Shown one piece after another: positions 59,495-64,000 of a DNA stretch of 64,000 nucleotides; position 1 is the stretch's first letter, and the number at the start of each line of letters is the position of its first letter. Location of the stretch: positions 1 through 64,000 of the forward strand of contig JANXVY010000097.1 in NCBI GenBank assembly GCA_025351425.1, given 5' to 3'. The position numbers and the translations under genes are program-made. The notes beneath the pieces were generated by a model that saw nothing but the letters and a program-made list of their open reading frames with translations, did not search any database and was not told the DNA's origin. The DNA comes from Hyphomicrobium sp. (GTDB lineage Bacteria > Pseudomonadota > Alphaproteobacteria > Rhizobiales > Hyphomicrobiaceae).

Positions 59495-60883
59495 TCATAC
59501 TGCCGCCAGTGGGCCTTTCGCACCCCCTGGTGCGTCATCGAGAACGAATAGTGCTGTAACGCCGCCAAGCGGGCTGCGGCTGATCTCAAGCGTCCCCCGG
59601 TAGGCGGCAATCAAATCCCCAACGATGGCAAGCCCGAGGCCCGAGCCGGCAACCGACGTGTCTGCCCTTTCACCGCGCTTAAGAATTCGCCCCACGTCGG
59701 CGTCTGGAATGCCGGGCCCGTCGTCCTCGACAAGGAACACAGCTTTGCCCTCGACCGTCCTGCTTCTGACGGAAACAGTGCTCTTTGCCCACTTGTGAGC
59801 GTTGTCCAGCAGGTTACCCATCAGCTCGTCGAAGTCTGTCGCGTCGACAGCCGGGCATAGGTTATCCGTGAGCTCCAGCTTCCATTGAAGTTCCTGGCCG
59901 CGTGGTAGCAATTGAAAAGTATGCACGAGGCGCCGGATGGCTGCACCAGTATCAATCCGGGCATGATGCGTCGGCCCCGTGCCGCGGGAGCGCGTCCGGG
60001 CGAGTTCCCGCTCGACATGGCGCCGCATCAATTCGATCTGCCTGTCGAGATGCTCGGCGATTTGATGATCACCGCGCCGGCGCAGAGTGCGGCTTTGGGA
60101 GGCCATGACCGCGAGCGGTGTCTTGAGGCCATGAGCAAGATCTCCCGCGCGCGTACGCGCGGTCGCCAGCGCAGCATCTTGCGCATCCAGCAGCGCGTTG
60201 GTTTCAATGACGAGGGGGCGAACCTCCGTTGGGAAGTCGCCCGTCAGCCGGCCAGTGTCGCCGCGGCGCACACTCGCGAGCTTTATTTGTATTTCCCGCA
60301 GCGGGCGGAGGCCTATCACGACCTGCATCCAGGCAGCAGCGGCCAGCAGCGCCGCCAGCAGCGCCAGCCCGATCAGCAAATCATCGGCAAATCGCTGCGT
60401 GGCTTTCGCGATCTCCTGATAGTCGGCCGCGACAGTGATGGTCAGCGGGCGTTGGTCGGCGCCCGAAGCAACGGGAACCTGCCGCACGATCGCAAACAGA
60501 TCCTGATCGTCTGGGCCAGCGAGGCGAATATTGGTGCGCGTATCGACGTTCGCTGAGTTGGCTGGAACTGCGAGTTTGAAAGCCCAGAGCGATGGTGAAC
60601 GCAGAACCGGCTCCCCGCCTCGCGTGATCTGCCAGTACCGTCCCCCATAGGCAACTCCAAACAGGGGATCTCTCGGCGCCGACGCCAGCGTTATGCTGCC
60701 TTCCGCACCGGAATCGATGGCTTCGGCCAGCAACACCAGGTCCGCGGAGAGTTCGGCCATGGTCCGCCTCAAGAGCGAGCGCTCGAACAGGAGTTGCAGG
60801 CCGTAAGACGCCAAATAAAGCGTCAGCGAAAGAATGATGGCCCACAACGCGACGAGCCGGAAGCGGATCGAACCAAACCTCAT
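59495..60883 (-). CDS. Sensor histidine kinase (FeuQ/PhoQ-like)
   Basis: A 462-residue membrane kinase. Helix 1 spans about residues 10-30 and helix 2 about 168-190, enclosing a periplasmic domain. HAMP-like and dimerisation regions follow, with the phosphorylated H251 in 'AGDLAHGLKTPLAVMASQSR'. The ATPase domain shows 'ELMGNLLDNAHKWAKS', 'FLVEDDGPGIPDADVGRIL' and 'GSGLGLAIVGDLIAAYRG'. The ATG at 60883 overlaps the response-regulator stop. 'AHGLKTPL' with a partner of the FeuP type suggests the alphaproteobacterial FeuPQ/PhoPQ group; the signal is unknown. Confidence 0.9.
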   Translation of the reverse strand: MRFGSIRFRLVALWAIILSLTLYLASYGLQLLFERSLLRRTMAELSADLVLLAEAIDSGAEGSITLASAPRDPLFGVAYGGRYWQITRGGEPVLRSPSLWAFKLAVPANSANVDTRTNIRLAGPDDQDLFAIVRQVPVASGADQRPLTITVAADYQEIAKATQRFADDLLIGLALLAALLAAAAWMQVVIGLRPLREIQIKLASVRRGDTGRLTGDFPTEVRPLVIETNALLDAQDAALATARTRAGDLAHGLKTPLAVMASQSRTLRRRGDHQIAEHLDRQIELMRRHVERELARTRSRGTGPTHHARIDTGAAIRRLVHTFQLLPRGQELQWKLELTDNLCPAVDATDFDELMGNLLDNAHKWAKSTVSVRSRTVEGKAVFLVEDDGPGIPDADVGRILKRGERADTSVAGSGLGLAIVGDLIAAYRGTLEISRSPLGGVTALFVLDDAPGGAKGPLAAV

Positions 60884-61545
60884 CAAGGTGCGGCTTTCAG
60901 GCAATAGCCCATCCCGCGCCGTGTTTCGATCTGGTCGTGCCCCAACTTGCGGCGCAACCTCGTAATGATCGCTTCCACCGCATTGTCGATGCGCCCCTCC
61001 TCTTGCTCGTAGATGTGTTCCTTCAACTCTTCCCGGGAGACGACGCGGTCTTGATGATGGATGAGGTAGCAGATCGCGCGAAATTCGAGAGGGGTCAGCG
61101 GCGTTGCGTTCCCGTTGACCGTGATGGACTTCTGGTTCATGTCGAGGGTCAGCGTGCCGGCCTGGATTTGCGGGTTGATGTGCCCAGACGAACGCCGCAA
61201 CAAGGCTCTGAGCCGGGCGATCAGCTCTTCCATTTGGAACGGCTTCGACAGATAGTCGTCGGCGCCCGAGTTGATCACTTCGACGCGTTCCGTCCAGTTT
61301 CCCCGTGCGGTAAGGACGATGATGGGGACCGTGACGTCCTCTTGGCGCCAACGTTTCAGAACACTCAGTCCATCGATCTTGGGCAGTCCGAGGTCGAGGA
61401 TAATCGCATCGAATTGTTCGGTGCTACCGAGGAACCAAGCGTCCTCGCCATTGTCGCATTTTGAAACGACAAAACCCGCATCGTTGAGGCAAGCGGCGAT
61501 ATCGTTCGCTATCTCCTCTTCATCCTCGACGACGAATATCTTCAT
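60883..61545 (-). CDS. OmpR-family response regulator (FeuP/PhoP-like)
   Basis: A 220-residue two-domain regulator. The receiver domain has the acidic pair in 'VVEDEEEIANDIAACL', phosphorylated D51 in 'FDAIILDLGLPKIDGL', and K in 'DDYLSKPFQMEELIARLRAL'. The C-terminal winged helix includes 'LTPLEFRAICYLIHHQDRVV' and 'VEAIITRLRRKLG'. It is translated just ahead of its kinase (ATGA overlap), so both form one leftward operon. Resemblance to FeuP is from memory of that protein. Confidence 0.92.
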   Translation of the reverse strand: MKIFVVEDEEEIANDIAACLNDAGFVVSKCDNGEDAWFLGSTEQFDAIILDLGLPKIDGLSVLKRWRQEDVTVPIIVLTARGNWTERVEVINSGADDYLSKPFQMEELIARLRALLRRSSGHINPQIQAGTLTLDMNQKSITVNGNATPLTPLEFRAICYLIHHQDRVVSREELKEHIYEQEEGRIDNAVEAIITRLRRKLGHDQIETRRGMGYCLKAAP

Positions 61546-61602
61546 TGGCGCCGCTGCCCCGATTAGGTGGCCTGATCAGGGCTTGCCCAGGTCAAGCAGA
61601 CG

Positions 61603-62247
61603 TCACTGTTTGCGGCTGCCATGGATCACGGCCTCGACACGGTTTCTCACCTGCAGCTTCTGCATGATGATCGTCATATAGTGCTTGACTGTTTTTTCAC
61701 TGAGCGTGAGCGCGCGAGCGATCTCCTTGTTGGTCAGTCCACGTGCGACATGATCCAGGACTTCCTCCTCGCGTGAGGTCAGCTCCGAGTGGCCATCCAA
61801 TTGTTGGGCCTTTTGCTGCGTCTGCTTCTGTTTGATTTGAAACAGCAATTTGGCAGCCAAAGTCGGAGTGACATACGACTCTCCGTTGCAGACCGCCTGA
61901 GCGACGCGGATAAGTTCAGGACCACTGGTCCCTTTCAACAAATATCCTTTGGCGCCACCCTCGAGCGTCGCGGTCACGTTTTCTTCCGCCTCCGAAGCGG
62001 TCAGCATGATCACGTTAATTCCCGGATAGAGTTGCGTGATGAGCGCTGCGGCCTCGACCCCCGAACCCGGCATGCTGATATCGATGAGCATCAGATCCGG
62101 GCTGAATTCCTTGGCCAGTTGTATCGCTTCGCCGGCCGTAGCACCCTCGCCAACGACCTCGAAGCCCGCATTGTCATTAAGAATTTGGACGACCCCGCTG
62201 CGAAACATCGGATGGTCGTCGATAACTGCAACGCGAATGGACTTCAT
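61603..62247 (-). CDS. NarL/LuxR-family response regulator
   Basis: A 214-residue regulator. The receiver domain opens 'IRVAVIDDHPMFRSGVVQIL' with phosphorylated D56 ('LMLIDISMPGSGVEA'). The helix-turn-helix at the C-terminus is 'LTSREEEVLDHVARGLTNKE' followed by 'IARALTLSEKTVKHYMTIIM', typical of the LuxR class. A Gln/Lys-rich linker ('QIKQKQTQQKAQQLDG') joins the domains. It overlaps the upstream sensor kinase by four nt (ATGA), forming a separate leftward pair from the FeuPQ-like one. Targets are unknown. Confidence 0.92.
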   Translation of the reverse strand: MKSIRVAVIDDHPMFRSGVVQILNDNAGFEVVGEGATAGEAIQLAKEFSPDLMLIDISMPGSGVEAAALITQLYPGINVIMLTASEAEENVTATLEGGAKGYLLKGTSGPELIRVAQAVCNGESYVTPTLAAKLLFQIKQKQTQQKAQQLDGHSELTSREEEVLDHVARGLTNKEIARALTLSEKTVKHYMTIIMQKLQVRNRVEAVIHGSRKQ

Positions 62248-63758
62248 AATGGCCGACCCCTGTCGTTACGCAAATTAAACTGAGCAATTAGTCTGGTGCC
62301 ATTTCCGGCACTGGAAATGATTTTCAGCGTTCCATCGCTGGCCTCAATGCGGTCCGTCATTCCTGCAAGGCCCAGGCCACATGTCGCATGCTTCGAGTTC
62401 AGGTCCATGCCCGGGCCCGAATCGGAAACTTCCACGTTGAGTATCGACCCGTCCACAGCTGCAACCACCTGCGCCTCCGCACCCTTGGCGTGATGGAAGG
62501 TATTGTTGAGCCCTTCCTGAACGAAGCGATAGAAACAGATCTTGAGACTGATCGGCAGCTTGGCGGGAAGCTCCCCGATGTTGGCCTTGACCACCGCCGA
62601 TGTCCTGCGCTCGTGATTGAGGATTGCGAGGTTCACTGTCTGCTTCGGAGTCAAGTTGTCGAGTTCCGGTGGCGCAATACCCGCCGAAATGTTGCGAAGC
62701 TCGCCGAGGGCATCTTGCAGCAGGCCGCGTACCGTCTCGAAGCGTTGAGACGGCGCGGCTTTGCCGGCAGTTCCATCCAAGCTGGTGAGGCTGTCGTAAT
62801 AAAGCAGTGCAAGTCCCAGCAACTGCGCCGGCCCATCGTGTAGATCGGCGCCGACCCGCCGCAATAGGCGCTCGTTGGTTGCCAGTGCGAGCTTTCGCGC
62901 AGTGACGATCCTTTGGTTCAGATCATCGTTCTGCTTCAGCAGGCCCGCGAGCTTGGAAATCTGACTTTCAAGCGCCGACCTCTGAGCGAGGATGGTCGCA
63001 TTGCCCCGGCGCACGATGGAAAACAGCATCGCGAGCATGCCGACGGTCGACGCGCCGACGACCAGGAACGTATTCCAGCGGGTCTTGGCAATATCCTCTC
63101 GGAGGGTATCACCAAACTGATAGAGCTCGGCGACCGCAATAACGCGGTTGGTGCCGTGTTGGTGTATCGGAGAGTAAACCTCGAGCAGGGCGCGCCCGAT
63201 CAGTTTTTCCGCTTCATTCTCGGCATCGTTCAGATCGTCGAACTCGGCGACGATCTGGTTGGTCATCGCGGTCTTGAAGCCTGCCGTCTCGGGAAAGCTC
63301 TTGCCGATCTGCTCTTTCGTTGTGCTGTAAATAATTTTACCACGGGTGCCCCAGATCTTGATCGTCGCAATGGTCTTTCCGAGTTGTGTTTGTGTTAAAA
63401 TCCGGTCGATCTCGTGCGCGGTAGTGGCGTCGATCTCGTCGCCGGTGACCAGGGATTGAAGGGCCGGCTCGATCAGGCTGTCCATATAGAACGCGGTCGA
63501 AACGGCGGTATTCTGAACGACGCGCTCTTCGATCTGAGCGCTGATCCAAGCTCCCAGGATAGCCATTGTCGACACCAGCACGATCGAGGCGGCCAGGAGA
63601 AATTGGGTCGACAGCGAAAGTGCTTCCCAGGCCCGCCAGAACGCAGCGAGAGGCGCACGAATTAACCCAAATACCGGCGCCAATCCAAATGCCCAGGATG
63701 TCTTTGGGCTGATCATAGACCGGAAACGGCGACTCGATGTTTCGACCGGAACAGACAT
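62244..63758 (-). CDS. Sensor histidine kinase of the NarX/HisKA_3 class
   Basis: A membrane kinase of 504 residues. Helix 1 is 'FLLAASIVLVSTMAILGAWI'. A periplasmic domain of about 150 residues follows, with 'LGKTIATIKIWGTRGKIIYS', similar to sensory domains of related kinases. A second helix, 'FLVVGASTVGMLAMLF', leads to a coiled coil. The dimerisation box is 'RVGADLHDGPAQLLGLALLY', containing the phosphorylated His of the HisKA_3 type. The ATPase G-box is 'KHATCGLGLAGMTDRIEASD'. The ATG at 63758 has GGGGAC upstream; an in-phase codon at 63803 is rejected. The 240 bp to the window end show no gene. Confidence 0.9.
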   Translation of the reverse strand: MSVPVETSSRRFRSMISPKTSWAFGLAPVFGLIRAPLAAFWRAWEALSLSTQFLLAASIVLVSTMAILGAWISAQIEERVVQNTAVSTAFYMDSLIEPALQSLVTGDEIDATTAHEIDRILTQTQLGKTIATIKIWGTRGKIIYSTTKEQIGKSFPETAGFKTAMTNQIVAEFDDLNDAENEAEKLIGRALLEVYSPIHQHGTNRVIAVAELYQFGDTLREDIAKTRWNTFLVVGASTVGMLAMLFSIVRRGNATILAQRSALESQISKLAGLLKQNDDLNQRIVTARKLALATNERLLRRVGADLHDGPAQLLGLALLYYDSLTSLDGTAGKAAPSQRFETVRGLLQDALGELRNISAGIAPPELDNLTPKQTVNLAILNHERRTSAVVKANIGELPAKLPISLKICFYRFVQEGLNNTFHHAKGAEAQVVAAVDGSILNVEVSDSGPGMDLNSKHATCGLGLAGMTDRIEASDGTLKIISSAGNGTRLIAQFNLRNDRGRPL

Positions 63759-64000
63759 AAGAATGTCCCCAAAATTGGTCCACGCGTTAAAAACTGAGCA
63801 CAAATGTGTTCTAAATTTGGAACTAATACGATCTCACACTTGTTGTACGTTTCAAGACATAATCTTAGCTTATGGTTGTAATAAACTGCTTGACCTGCAC
63901 AAAACGTCCCCGGCAGCCGGCTTAATGGTGGCGCGAAGGTAGGTCTGAAAACGGGTCGTTGAGCTACTTTGGGCCAAGCCTGTCGGACCCTATGGTCTTA

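Overview
The window is about 64 kb of GC-rich DNA holding most of the photosynthesis gene cluster (PGC) of a purple, bacteriochlorophyll-a-producing alphaproteobacterium. PpsR/AerR control, 5-aminolevulinate synthase of the HemA type, PufQ, a tetraheme PufC and a FeuP/FeuQ-like two-component pair all fit Alphaproteobacteria. The intergenic repeats at the left edge resemble those of Hyphomicrobiales. The order is an inference and the genus cannot be settled from this sequence.

Layout. (1) 1-12.4 kb is an exopolysaccharide/O-antigen locus: wecC, wecB, a polyprenyl-phosphate glycosylphosphotransferase, a Wzx-type flippase, glycosyltransferases, a methyltransferase, a Wzy/ligase-type protein and an EEP-family phosphatase. 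(2) 12.5-18.1 kb starts the PGC: dxs, convergent with bchG, a PucC-like MFS gene and bchP. (3) 18.1-21.0 kb holds a broken IS1182-type transposase relic, then ppsR and aerR/ppaA. (4) 21.2-36.2 kb is one long rightward operon, bchFNBHLM-lhaA-puhABC-hyp-acsF-puhE, with several ATGA stop/start overlaps. (5) 36.3-42.9 kb is a leftward operon, crtD-crtC-bchI-bchD-bchO-hyp. (6) 43.0-53.4 kb runs rightward, crtF-bchCXYZ-pufQBALMC, and ends in a strong intrinsic terminator. (7) 53.4-55.5 kb is a leftward hemA-crtA unit. (8) 55.6-59.3 kb is a four-gene lipid module: DUF2177, FAD oxidoreductase, DUF1365, cyclopropane-synthase-like methyltransferase. (9) 59.4-63.8 kb holds two long palindromes and two two-component systems.

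How the genes work together. Dxs feeds isoprenoid supply and HemA feeds tetrapyrroles. BchIDH with BchO, BchM, AcsF, BchLNB, BchF, BchXYZ, BchC, BchG and BchP build bacteriochlorophyll a. CrtC, CrtD, CrtF and CrtA modify an acyclic carotenoid; crtE, crtB and crtI are not in the window. PuhA, PufL, PufM and PufC form the reaction centre, PufB and PufA form LH1, and LhaA, PuhB, PuhC, PuhE and PufQ help assembly. The only Mg-protoporphyrin ester cyclase here is the oxygen-dependent AcsF. No pucBA (LH2) genes were seen.

Regulation. TGT-N12-ACA operators expected for PpsR/CrtJ lie before bchG, bchC, crtD/crtF and hemA, with one-mismatch versions before bchF and dxs. Three promoters share the same two-site geometry with an 8-bp gap, covering the -35 and -10 elements. 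Other points worth attention are an Asn(L213)/Asp(M44) pair in the reaction centre, a long C-terminal tail on LH1 beta, a PufC without a lipobox cysteine, and a crtC whose only usable start lies deep inside crtD.
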